Shown: positions 1-10,300 of the stretch, in pieces
Numbering within the stretch: position 1 is the first letter of the stretch
Layout of the letters: each line of letters starts with the position of its first letter
Assembly (NCBI GenBank): GCA_027924585.1
Contig: BSBM01000486.1
Coordinates: forward strand, 48,810,001-48,874,000
Reading direction: 5' to 3'
Source of the DNA: Larix kaempferi
Lineage: Eukaryota > Streptophyta > Pinopsida > Pinales > Pinaceae
DNA length: 64,000 nucleotides
Translations under genes and position numbers: made by a program
The notes under the pieces: model-generated
What the model was told of the DNA's origin: nothing
What the model saw: the letters and a program-made list of their open reading frames with translations, nothing else
The model's database searches: none

Positions 1-540
1 GATATTATTTAACATTATTTACACAAAGTGATAATTCACATAAACTCAACAAAAACTATACCATATATTTGTAAATGACATATTAAAACATAATATTTAT
101 TCTCAAAATAAAATCTTCAAGTCGAAACATTACAAAAATATCTTATAAAAAATTTGTCAAATTTGACATTTTCCTTGACGACATGAAACTAATCAAGAAA
201 ATTATGCAGACCAAAATATTCATCAAAATTGACATTTTCTACAACTTGACTCTCTTCCTAGACCTTAATATGCTCTTAATAAACTTTAAAAACCATATCA
301 AATTATTTAAACACCATAATAAAATATTAAAACAAACAAATATAAAAATATATAATTTAAATTTAAAACATAATACCATAAAAAATAAATCATAATAAAA
401 AAAATTGAATATATAAATTATTTAATATATTAATAGTTTAACAATGAAAAAAAATAATCAAAATAACATATAATAACACATCATACCATATATATATAAT
501 ATAATATATAATAAATAACATCACATATATAAAACTAGCC
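1..540. other. AT-rich DNA without a gene
   Basis: This stretch is very AT-rich, with many short A and T runs. One 70-codon open frame at 183-395 consists almost entirely of Lys, Asn, Ile and Leu, as expected from base composition alone. I see no coding signal, RNA gene or clear repeat. Confidence 0.7.
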
Positions 541-1110
541 TAGATCCAAATCCTAGGCTCTATCAAGTGTCGAAAGGGATCAAATCTCCCGAGGTGCAAA
601 CCTCTCCTTGAATAGCTCCTTGAGTGCAATACGTGAGCCACCTAATCCTAAGCTCTAAAGTCTCTAGTTTAAGTCTCATATTTACTTTTTACTTTGTATT
701 ATTCTTTTTTGTTTATGGCCGACATAATATTTATTACTTTTTACTTTGTATTATTCTTTTTTGTTTACTTTGTATTATTTTGTTACTCAACAAACACTAG
801 ACAAACACTCTAAAGTCTCATATTTACTTTTTACTTTGTATTAAAAGTAAAAAGTAAAGTCTCTAGTTTAAGTCTCATATTTACTTTTTACTTTGTATTA
901 TTCTTTTTTGTTTATGACCGACATAATATTTACCACCTAATCCTAAGCTCTAAAGTCTCTAGTTTAAGTCTCATATTTACTTATTACTTTGTATTATTCT
1001 TTTTTGTTTATGGTCGACATAATATTTATTACTTTTTGTTTACTTTTTGTTTACTTTGTATTATTTCGACAAACTCGACAAACACTCGACACATGTTACA
1101 CGATCTCCCT
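541..1110. repeat. Locally duplicated AT-rich repeat block
   Basis: A phrase containing CTCTAGTTTAAGTCTCATAT, then TTTACTTTTTACTTTGTATT, TTCTTTTTTGTTTATGG and CGACATAATATTTA recurs at about 661-736, 859-936 and 960-1030. Partial copies lie at 737-785 and 809-840. The preceding phrase CACCTAATCCTAAGCTCTAA also recurs, near 638 and 937. Near 825-855 two 14-base arms of TTTACTTTTTACTT face each other as an inverted repeat. No protein is encoded. It looks like a minisatellite-type block that grew by unequal exchange or replication slippage. Confidence 0.7.
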
Positions 1111-1254
1111 CATACTAGGCTGTAGAGCACCTCTCGGCGCAATAACTAAATATAATAAATAACATATAATACCACATTAAAAACATATATAAAACAAAAC
1201 AATAATTAAAAAAAACAGAATCAAAATATATACATATATCATATTACATTTCAT

Positions 1255-1474
1255 TTTTTTTTTCAGTGGAAAAATCACCTTCCTGCTATTATGAAGGAAT
1301 CAAGGAAAGCTAACAACGCATGGGAAATCTCAACAAACTTCCTCACATATCGTGGATGGTAGGTCGAGCAAACTGTCAGCCGGTAATCCAAGCCAGAAGA
1401 TGTCTCAACGGAATTGAACTCAGGTGGATGGAATGAAATCCATCTAACCCCACCAACGAGCCACCGTATCCTTG
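1255..1474 (-). mobile_element. tRNA-derived SINE (minus strand)
   Basis: Read on the minus strand, a roughly 220-bp element starts near 1474. It carries an RNA polymerase III A-box-like motif (TGGCTCGTTGG) and a B-box-like motif (GAGTTCAATTCC), and ends in an A tail, seen as a run of T at 1254-1263. The 9-bp direct repeat ACATTTCAT flanks it at 1246-1254 and 1475-1483, as expected for a target-site duplication made by LINE machinery. It encodes no protein. The family is not known to me. The promoter boxes, tail and duplication together make a SINE the best reading. Confidence 0.72.
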
Positions 1475-1614
1475 ACATTTCATATTACATATCAAAACAA
1501 TAATTAAAAAAGAAAAAGAAAAATATATACATATCATATTACATATATAATAATACATTTTATATTACATATCACATGTTTTAATGTTTACCATATGTTT
1601 TAATGTTTTCATTC

Positions 1615-1744
1615 ATGATATGAAGTATGGGGTTAAGGGCAATTCTCAAAATCGCGTTGCCCCCCAAGTGGTGGCACCACCACTAGGGGGCAGCGCGATT
1701 CTGAAAATCGCCCTCCCCCTGCCTAACCCCATACTTCATATCAC
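1615..1744. mobile_element. Fold-back element, MITE-like
   Basis: The two halves of this 130-bp segment are reverse complements. The left arm begins TGATATGAAGTATGGGGTTA and the right arm ends with its complement. The arms continue inward over about 60 bases with a few mismatches and one insertion of roughly 8 bases in the right arm, closing on the near-palindrome AGTGGTGGCACCACCACT. It is GC-rich compared with its AT-rich surroundings, so it probably came from elsewhere. I find no convincing target duplication. A small non-autonomous DNA transposon or a hairpin RNA precursor are both possible. Confidence 0.6.
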
Positions 1745-1980
1745 ATATGAAAAAATATGTATTGAAAACAAAAACCAACGTATATTATACATTTTTTTCC
1801 AAAGAAAAAATCGTATCCTTCTTCATTCATAGTAAATTTCGGAGAATACATTCCATAGGTGCATTCTTGCACTATATTTAAAAGAGAGAAAACCAAAAGA
1901 GTTTGTTCTGCACTACAAAATATACCATATTTTTCAACTTATACAAAAATTTGATACTTTCAAAAATAAGCATGAGTTCT

Positions 1981-2470
1981 TTAACTTGTCCAAAAATATA
2001 GAGTCATCCATCTGGTTTTCTGTAATCCATTTCTTACTGTAGTGATCTTACACTTTCCTTCTTCTAGCTTTAGTCCTTCTTTTGAGAAAGCATCAGCTTC
2101 CTCATTTAATTCCCGGTAGACATGAGTAAAAGTAATTTGAATAAAATTTGATGTTTTAGTTTCCAGATTCATCCCTAAATTTTGCAGTCCAATATTTTTT
2201 TTTATCTTAATTGCCTTCTTCATATGACTTATCCATATTTTCGAATCCCCGAAAATCTTTAGTATTGTCACCTTTACTTCCTTTGCCATCTGCAGTAGCA
2301 TTCTCAATGCTAACCCTTCCGCTCTGTTGTTAGTTCCAGTTCCTCCATTTTCTAAAAAATGGATAGAGTCACTCTTTGAAAGATTCATAATACCTCAAAG
2401 GCTGCACTTGCTATTCACACAGGCTCCATCGAAAAAACCCACAATCTCATCTGCCCCCACAAAATTTGCA
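1981..2470 (-). pseudogene. LINE-1 RNase H domain (broken)
   Basis: RNase H in plant LINEs degrades the RNA strand of the RNA-DNA hybrid after reverse transcription. The domain begins with the FFDGA motif near 2450, whose Asp is the first catalytic residue, and continues through TNNRAEGLAL, where Glu is the second expected acidic residue. It then runs to the FTHVYRELNEEADAFSKEG stretch typical of the domain's last helix. One in-frame TGA at about 2395-2397 interrupts it, probably from an Arg CGA codon, since the frame on both sides is the same. It follows the zf-RVT region directly, as expected for the family. Confidence 0.85.
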
Positions 2471-2883
2471 AGAATAATCTTGCCCTTGTGCACTTTTTCC
2501 TCCGTCAGAAAGTATTTATAAGTAGATAGAACCTGTAGAGAAACATATAGCTTAGGGTGGTGGATATCTTCGAAAATGGAAGCATTTTTTGCTGTCCATA
2601 CAAACCACATAACCAGGTAAGGAATGCAGTGCATATTTTTCAAATATGGCTCTTCATACCAGCATTTCAAAGTGCTTTCCACCGTGTCACCTTCCAATTT
2701 TTTAGTGAGAGTTAGATCTGTACTTAAAGTCTCCCATACTTTTTGGATAAATGGACATTCACAGAATAGATGATCAACGTTCTCCTCTTCTCTTCTACAC
2801 AAACTACATCTTCCCAGACCATGAAAATTTATTTTCCTCAACTTGTCCCAGGTAAGAACCTTCCCATTTAAAATAATCCACAT
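2471..2883 (-). pseudogene. LINE-1 zf-RVT zinc-binding region
   Basis: This stretch matches the zinc-binding region that sits between the RT and RNase H of plant LINEs. In the 162-residue open frame the ligands are C26, C29, H38 and C43, within CSLCRREEENVDHLFCEC. Before them is the usual WDKL segment, and after them a Trp-rich stretch with the VWTAKNASIFE motif. It lies in the same frame as the RNase H downstream. The role is inferred from family knowledge; binding of template RNA or DNA is the usual proposal. Confidence 0.8.
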
Positions 2884-3078
2884 AAGAATATTTCCTTTAT
2901 GAGGTGCAGTAGTCTTCCAGAGTTTGTGCCACCACCAAAATCTATCCTGGATTCAGCCTCTCCATATCAAACTGTAAGCTGATTTGACCGAGTAAAGTCC
3001 TCCTTCGTCGTTTCCTTCCCATTTAAAAGTATCTAGAGTATTTTTCAGTCTTATAAAGCCTTTGGAAAGTTCTGCAAT

Positions 3079-4970
3079 TCAAAATTTCCATCTCTCATTC
3101 CACAATGTAGGAATCCCCAACTCGTTCCTTGTTTTCCAGGATTGAGTAGAGCTTGAACCCCGACCACTGTCCACTACGTCTGCTAAGAAAGTGATACCCC
3201 TATCATCCAAGGTTTTAATTAGAGCCTGTGGGAGTTCCCTTGAGACCTTAATTCCTGTCATTTAATCCTTACCAATTAGGACTTCCCTCCCATCTCCCAC
3301 TTCCCATGCCAAAAGATATCTGATCACCAGGAAAGCGGCCACTATAGCTTTCCATCACATGGACCCCCCTCTACTAGTCTTTCGTGGGTCTCGAATCCAG
3401 TCAAGAATAGACCTGTTGCCCATATATTTATACTTCAAAATTTCTTGCCACTTCCCTGTCTTAGATACGAACTGCCAGGATGATTTAGCTACCAACGCCG
3501 AGCCAAAAGGAGATAATTCCTTTAATACCCACCCTCCCACCTCCTTCCGTTTAGATATAGAGGCCCAGGATGTCCAATGAATGCTTTTTTCTGAGGTGCC
3601 TTTCCACAGGAATCCGAAAAATAGCTTCCTAAGAGCATTCAGAACCCCTTTAGGGATTTTCACTATGATCATCTAGTAGACTGGTATAGCATTTAACACT
3701 CTGGATTAAAACTGTCTTCCCTCCTCTTAACAAGAATCTATTACACCAGAATTTTATTCTTCTTCCCACCTTCGCTAACAACCAGTTCCAATCGCCAAAA
3801 CAATAAATGTTAGGTTTCAGATGAAAACCTAAGTAAAGGAACCCCTCACTCAAAGGTTTTTGATCCATCGACATAATATCCTGGAAGGATTTCAATTGTT
3901 CCTCATTTAAAAGATTGAAATAACATGTTGATTTCCCAAGGTTGACAAGCATCCATGTCGCTGAACTGAAAATCCAGAACATATTTTTAAACAATTTTAA
4001 TTCTTCAACTGAATTCCCGAGAAAAAACAGACCGTCATCCACAAAAAATATATGGGTAACCCTTATATCTCCAAACCTTATTCCTTGTATGTTATCGCTT
4101 TCGAGAGCTTCATTTAGTAATTTTCTGAGCCCATCCATTACAAGAAGGAAAAGATAAGGTGACAGGGGAAACCCTGGCGTAAACCTCTTGAGGGTGTAAA
4201 ACAATTTGAGGCAGCACCGTTGATCAAAATAGCGTAATTAACAGACTTTATGCACCCCCAGATACAATTAATGAAAGGAAATGAGAATCCCGTTTGAAGT
4301 AAAACCAACCTGATGTAGAGCCTCTTGAGGGTGTAAAACAATTTGAGGCAGCACCGTTGATCAAAATAGCATAATTAACAGACTTTATGCACCCCCAGAT
4401 ACAATTAATGAAAGGAAATGAGAATCCCATTTGAAGTAAAACCAACCTGATGTAGAGCCAACATGTTCTGTCGTAGGGATTAGATAAGTCAACCTTCATT
4501 ACCTTTGCGGAAATATTTCTGAATTTAATCAAGTGAATGCACTCATGTGCACTCCCAATTGCTTCGTGGATGCTTTTGTTCGGTAGGACCCATACTGTTC
4601 GGGAGTTATGTTGATTGCCAAGATATACTTGATTCTTTTACCAATGATCTTTGAGATAAGTTTGTATAGTGCATTGCATAAAGAAATGGGTCGAAAGTCC
4701 CCAAAAGAACCTAGCATGTCCTGCTTAGGAATTAAAACTAGAAATGTTGAGTTTATACTAGAGAGAAACTTACCAAAAGTTCGGCTGAGCTCTATGAACC
4801 TGAGAAGGTCCTCGCATAGAACATCAAAAAATGCCTGGAAGAATTCGGATGTCCAACCATCCGGTCCTGAGCTCCTTTCTTTCTTGTATTTTTTAAGCGA
4901 GGCCTACAGATCTTCCATAGTTACCGGGTCATACAGCTTATCATTTTCGTCATCCTTTACCCAGTGATTG
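3079..4970 (-). pseudogene. LINE-1 reverse transcriptase (broken)
   Basis: RT blocks appear in order on the minus strand: SSGPDGWTSEFF near 4860, FRPISLCNALYKLISKIIGK near 4690, VDLSNPYDRT near 4485, RGLRQGFP near 4190, the active-site block FFVDDGLFF (FVDD at 4033-4044) and a thumb region with LYLGF near 3835. RT copies the element's RNA into DNA at a nicked target. The active-site box is FVDD where plant LINEs usually have FADD. A 137-bp tandem duplication (4184-4320 and 4321-4457) duplicates part of the palm coding sequence and shifts the frame, since 137 is not a multiple of three. Further stops and shifts lie downstream. Confidence 0.88.
4184..4457 (-). repeat. 137-bp tandem duplication inside LINE-1 RT
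   Basis: Positions 4184-4320 and 4321-4457 are two adjacent copies of the same 137 bases, starting CCTCTTGAGGGTGTAAAACA. By eye they differ at only two positions (GCGTAATT against GCATAATT, and CCCGTTTG against CCCATTTG). The repeat lies in the RT palm and cannot be tolerated in frame, so it arose after or at the death of this copy. The high identity suggests a fairly recent event or a sequencing or assembly artefact. Confidence 0.92.
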
Positions 4971-5520
4971 AACTTAGATGCCATCATGACAATATCCTGC
5001 AAATTATCCACCTCAGGTTCTGTAAAAATACCTTTGAAGAACGATTCACCTTCCCTTCCAAGGTTTCTAAATTGATTGAATTTATCCCATGAATCCTTAG
5101 TCATTTCCCAAATAGTGTTTACCCTTTTCTGATGGCTTACCATTTTGTGAAAAAAAACATTGTTTTCATCCCCTCTACATCCCTCTCTTGTTGGACGAGG
5201 TTCCTACTTTCCTCTAGCTTTACTAATTTATGTAGCCCATGACCACTTAGTGTCCCAACTCTATCATCATAGAGGTTCGAAATTTGTGATTCCAATCCCT
5301 TGAGTGTAGTGTCCCTAGACTTCCTGTGATTACATGAATAGACCATAGAAATTTCCTTCAATGCCTTCAGATTATTAAAAAAATGAGTGTCACAATGTAT
5401 TAGTGAATTTTCATCATAATGCTTCCAATTTAGCCTAATCAACTGAGTAAAATATTCACATAAGAGCAAGCTAGCTGGGGTTAAATTTAAACGGAGTCCC
5501 CATTTTTTTCTCACCCTTTT
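4971..5520 (-). pseudogene. LINE-1 linker between endonuclease and RT
   Basis: Two open stretches (5514-5137 and 5143-4904) cover the linker that in plant LINEs joins the endonuclease to the RT. The encoded text includes a helical charged segment with LVKLEESRNLVQQERDVEG and then VSHQKRVNTIWEMTKDSW, comparable to the region before the GPDG block in other plant LINEs. There is no catalytic motif. The frame changes between the two stretches, so it is non-functional. Confidence 0.7.
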
Positions 5521-5529
5521 CTAGAGTGC

Positions 5530-5914
5530 ACATAATCGGCAGGTGGTCTGACCCACCTCCCATGATCCTCCATGCTATGGCACTTCCAACTTTGCGCAAG
5601 AAGTCTCCTGCAAAGAGGAACTAGTCCAACCTCTTAGCTATAGCTTCCAAGCCAGAACGCTTATTAAACCAAGTAGGATTTAATTCAATTTGTTCCAGGT
5701 CTACAATATCCCGAGCCTCAAGATTATTGAGAAAGAAATTTTGTAAAGGATTAGGGCCCACTCCACTACCCCAAGACTCGTCTCTGTTAAGGGTAAAGTT
5801 TAGGTCCCCTGCTATGATAAAGGGCACATCCTATAGGAGAGACTTCCCAAAAAACAATTTCCCAGAAAATCATTTTTCCATTATACGGCTCATAAATATT
5901 AAGTAGATTGAAAA
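5530..5914 (-). pseudogene. LINE-1 endonuclease, C-terminal part
   Basis: This is the second half of an apurinic-type endonuclease domain, which nicks target DNA to prime reverse transcription. The segment MPFIIAGDLNFTLNRDESWG holds the GDxN motif, and about 60 codons later GGGSDHLPI holds the SDH motif of the active site. The N-terminal half, with the FNCRGL motif, lies at 12939-13239. The two join through LLNIYEPYNGK once LINE-2 and one target duplication are ignored. Several stops lie between the GDxN and SDH motifs. Confidence 0.85.
5894..5914. repeat. Target-site duplication of LINE-2, left copy
   Basis: The 21 bases starting AAATATTAAGTAGATTG and ending GAAAA are repeated exactly at 12918-12938, directly after the A tail of LINE-2. 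Both copies belong to the interrupted LINE-1 endonuclease sequence. Because the duplication begins with A residues, its left edge may be off by up to three bases. Confidence 0.95.
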
Positions 5915-6018
5915 TTATTTTTGGTGATTCGAGCTGCTGAAACCCTAGCCTCCTCTGGCTCTACTCTGCGCAGAGTGACCCCCTGCAGCCATCTGTGTGA
6001 TCCTCCTGAGCTGCAGCC

Positions 6019-7329
6019 ATGGAGCCGTCCCCTGAGGAACGCAAGCACCTCCTAGACGCTGCCTTCCGTTCCCTTGTTGATTCCACCCCTCCTCCTCCGA
6101 CTCCTGTGGTTCACTCGGATGCCTTCATCAAATGTGCAGCCGCCCCTCGCATTCAGATCATGTCGATAGCTTCGAAGCTGAAAGCTCTTGCGCTAAGTGG
6201 GCGTGGCCTGATTGGGAAATTTACAGGAATTTGGCCATCCCCCAAGACAATGGACGCCTAGATAAACAAAAATTGGATGCCTATGATCTCTAGCGGATTA
6301 CAACACTACTTCTATGGTAAGGGTTACTTCATCTTTCTCTTTGAAAACAAATCTCATAAGGATCTCATTTTTCTAAGTGGCCCTTACTTCATGGGTCCTT
6401 GGGGCCTTTATCTGAATCGCTGGAACCTTTCCTTTGACCCGAAAAAAGACGTCCCCTCTGTCATCCCAGTTTTGGTTCATCTCCCTCACCTGCCTCTGCA
6501 TTGTTGGGATGATGATACCCTGCTTGCCATTGGAAATGCTCTCGGGAAATACATTGATAAAGCAGAGCCAAAGGGACCCCTGTTTGCATGTGCCTGAATC
6601 TGTGTTGAGGTAGATCTGGAAAAAGGCCTACCCAAAGAAGTAAATCTGCAAATGGAGGGATGAGAGCATATGCAAAAAGTAGATTATGAACAACTTCCCT
6701 TCAAATGCAAGAAATGTCATGAATATGGACATTTTGTTAAAAATTGCCTTAAGAATGTTCAAGAAAACCCAGAACAACCCCAGGAAGAAGGATGGCAGTA
6801 GGTTAAAAAGGGGAAAAAGGCTGTCTCTGCTCCTCAAGCAGACAAAAACCTCCATCCCCCGCTTGATAAAGGGAAAAAATAGGAAGCTAAGAAGGCCACA
6901 AACGTCAACAGCTTCCAGGAATTATAGGTTGAAGAAGGAGAAATCGAAACTCATGAGGAGAATCAAGTCGATTTGAGCAAAGAAGAGGAAGCAATTCCTA
7001 TCCCTGAAAAGGAGCCGAATGAAGATAAGTAGGGAGGCATGTCCACCCCAGGAGGAACATGGGTAGATAAGCTAAAGAGCAAGTTTGTACCATCATCCCC
7101 ATCTCTCGAAACCTCAGTCGAGTCTCACTAAGAGGAAGACCTGGTGCAACTTCCAAACACTAGAGGAAGGAAATCTCTCAGGTACCATAGAGAATAAGAA
7201 GCCGAGAGAGAACTAGAGCTAGGAAGACAAAAAAGCTTAGAAGACATGAAGATACTACAACAAACAAAACCTCAAACTGGGGCAAAAGAAGGTAAGTCCC
7301 AAGCAAGACTTAACTTATCTAAGAAATAA
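6019..7329 (+). pseudogene. LINE-2 ORF1: DUF4283 plus CCHC zinc knuckle protein
   Basis: ORF1 encodes the RNA-binding, Gag-like protein of plant LINEs. From ATG 6019 to TAA 7327-7329 one frame spans 436 codons without any indel, broken only by point stops (for example TAG 6259, TGA near 6595, TAG near 6798). The DUF4283 domain runs from about residue 50 to 190 (GLIGKFTGIWPSP, then W-rich LYLNRWNLSFDP). The knuckle CKKCHEYGHFVKNC (C-X2-C-X4-H-X4-C) starts at 6706. The tail is rich in Lys and Glu. The start is chosen because it is the first ATG after the LINE's 5' end and lies in frame with the knuckle. The stop TAA overlaps the ORF2 ATG as TAATG. Confidence 0.88.
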
Positions 7330-10300
7330 TGTTAGTAGTCTCTTGGAACTGCAGAGGTCTCGGTGGATAGAATAAATTAGAAGCTCTTAAAAATATGATA
7401 AGAAATGAAAAACTGGACCTTGTTTTACTCCAAGAGACTAAGATGCATAGTGCAAAGTGCTTGGCTCTCTCTAGCTCTATTTGGGCAAGAAGTCAGGGCG
7501 CTGCAGTAAATGCCCGAGGTGCCTCAGGGGGTATAGAAACCATTGTTTCCCCAAAATTCTCCATTCTATCCTCCTCTAAAAATAACCACTGGATGATTTC
7601 AGAAATAAAAGACAAGGAAAGTAACAGGCCCATTTTTGTCTGCAATGTGTATGGGCCCATCCACCACAGAGATAAGATAAAATTCTAGGATGATCTCAGC
7701 AATCTCAAAGAAAGCATGCATGGATAAAAGCTAATCATTGCCGGTGACTTCAACGTTACAAGATCCCATCAAGAGAAGACGGGAGGCAACATTGTTCGAG
7801 ATCCCTTTGGTGAAAATCTTGAGGATCTTTTGGTGGACTTGGACCTTATTGATATTCCTCTCAAGAACGCTAAGTACACATGGAGCAACAGAAGGTGCAG
7901 CGTTGGACACATTGTGGCCAGGCTGGATTTTTTTCTGGTAAGTTCCTCCTTCCTCCTCTTTGACCTCCTTATCAGTGCATACTCCATCCCTTGTGCCTCT
8001 TCGGATCATAATCCTATTGGCCTCTCCATCTCTCCCCCTGAAAATCTTGGCCCCATCCCCTTTCGATTCAATCACCTTTGGATCAACAACCCTGGATTCC
8101 TGGAGGTTGTCGCACATGCTTGGAACACTCCCTTCTTTGGATCCCCCAGTTTTATTTGGGAATCTAAGCTAAGAATAGTAAAAACTGAACTTAAGAATTG
8201 GGCCAAACTCTCCTTCAAAAATCCCTCTAGTTCCAGACAAGTCCTCCAGTCTAGGTTGAACACCCTTCAACAAAGAATGGACAGTGAAGAAATTACGATC
8301 CCTCTCCTAACACAAGAAAGATCTCTTGAGCTTGATATCCTTAAAGCAGCTAAACAGGAAGAGGAAACTTGGAGAATCAAGTCCAGGCAGCTCTGGCTAA
8401 AAGGAGGTGATAGTAATACTAAGTATTTCCATAACAAAACCAAAGTTCGATGCAGCCATAATGCCATTAGAGAGTTAAAGAATAGAAATGGGGTAAGGAT
8501 CAATGGTCAAGAAAATCTTAAACAACTCGCTTACAACCAATTCAAGAATCTCTTCTCGGATAGTGGAGATACTGATCTTAATGCTCAAGCTGATCTGTTA
8601 GAGAACATTCCCAACCTTGTCCCTGAAAATGCTAACAAAGATCTTGCAAAACCAATTCTGGAACATGAAATAGAAAAATCCATTTGGGCTCTCCAAATTG
8701 ACAAGGCACCAGGCCCTGATGGCTTTACAATAAAATTCTATCGGGCTGCTTGGGAAATCATAAAAGATGATCTAAAGAGAATGCTAAATTGGACAAGGAA
8801 AAAAGACAAAATTGGAGGCGCCACCAATTCCTCCTTCCTTTCCCTAATCCCCCTGCTCCATGAATCGCTTCAAACCAATTTCACTCTGCAACACCTCTTA
8901 TAAAATCCTCACCAAAATTATTGCCACCAGGATGAAAAAATTCATGCGAAATCTCATCTCTGAAGCTCAAGGGGGGTTTATTGCGGGCTGCCAAATTTTG
9001 GACAACATTGTCATTTTGCAAAAAGCTATCCACACCAGCATTGGAAAAAATCATCAAGGAATGGCTATCAAACTTGATATGGCCAATGACTTTGACAGAG
9101 TAAACCACAGCTTTCTCTATGCCATCATGGAAAAATTTGGCTTCTCTCCTAGATTTGTAAGGTGAATAAAAGCCTGCACCAACTCTCCATGGATCACCCC
9201 TCTAGTTAATGGTAGACCTACCAACTTCTTCTTGGATACTCGTGGTCTGTGTCAAGGTTTCCCCCTATCTCCTTTTTTGTACCTTCTGGTTGCAGAATCG
9301 CTGAGTCGAAAGCTCCACTCCTTACAAGACTCCAGAGATCTTAAGGGCATCATAATTGTTAGAGGGGTGCATCCAGTAAATCATTCTTAGTTTGCAAATG
9401 ATATTATCCTACTTGGTGGAGCTTCAGTCAACATTGCTACGAAGTTCAATCTAGTCCTCACAACCTTCCTTAAGGCCTTAGATGGCAAAGTGAACTTTGA
9501 GAAGTCCAAAATCTATAGCTGGAATTGCTCCCACAGGACCCTTGCAAAAATTGCTAGGAATTTTGGTTTTGAAGGACTAAGAGACTGGAATTCTTTCCTC
9601 TATCTTGGTGTGCCAATTTTCAAAGGCAGGAAAAAAGTGGTTGATTGGCAGGGACTAGTGGTCAAAATCAAGAATAAAATCAATTCTTGGGGCTCTCGCT
9701 GGCTAAACCCTGCAGGTAAGCCAGTGCTCATCTGCTCCATCCTCTCCGCCTACCCACTTTTCTCCTGCTCCATCTCCCTTGCTCCCAAGACTGTAACCTC
9801 TAAAATATCTAAAGCTCTTCGGAACTTCCTTTGGCAGGGTGGAAAAAACAATGGCACGAAAAAGTTTCATGTCATCAGTTGGGATACAGTGTGTAGGCCT
9901 AAAGAGTATGGAGGGGCTGGGATAAAAGATCTATCCTTTATGAATCTGGCACTAGGTGCAAAAATCCTTTGGAGGATCATCTCTGGAAAGAATGCTTGGT
10001 GGAAAGAAGCCCTTTACAAAAAATACATGCATGGAAGCAGAGGCAGGTGTTTGGAAAACCTCAACCAAGAGAAGAAGGGCACTGCGATATGGAATCTCTG
10101 CAAAAAATTGGATTTCATAATAGAACAAAATCTCACTTAGACCCTAGGTAACGGTAAGAAAATCAAAATATGGAAAGACAATCTTGGCCCCTGCTCTCCT
10201 GCCAACTCCCTCACGCTCTTCCATGATCTGAGACACTGGATGGAGCAAGCCAACATCTCTATGCTCTATGATTTATCCACGTGGTCTCCCCAAGGAAAGT

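Larger units (their letters stand above)
1792..5914 (-). mobile_element. LINE-1, 3' part (interrupted by LINE-2)
   Basis: This is the downstream part of a minus-strand L1-type plant LINE. From right to left it holds the end of the endonuclease domain, the RT, the zf-RVT zinc finger, RNase H and a 3' untranslated tail ending in seven A residues (seven T at 1792-1798). The rest of the element lies at 12939-14970. The join is exact: the endonuclease sequence runs on across the point where LINE-2 entered. The coding region has many stops and frameshifts, so the copy is dead. No target duplication of LINE-1 itself could be found. Confidence 0.9.

Noticed and set aside
4608-4967. 119-codon plus-strand frame
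   Set aside because: It is the complement of LINE-1 RT blocks (FRPISLCN and GPDG regions on the minus strand).
7731-8117. 128-codon minus-strand frame opposite the LINE-2 endonuclease
   Set aside because: It lies antisense to the clearly recognisable endonuclease frame and has no motif of its own.
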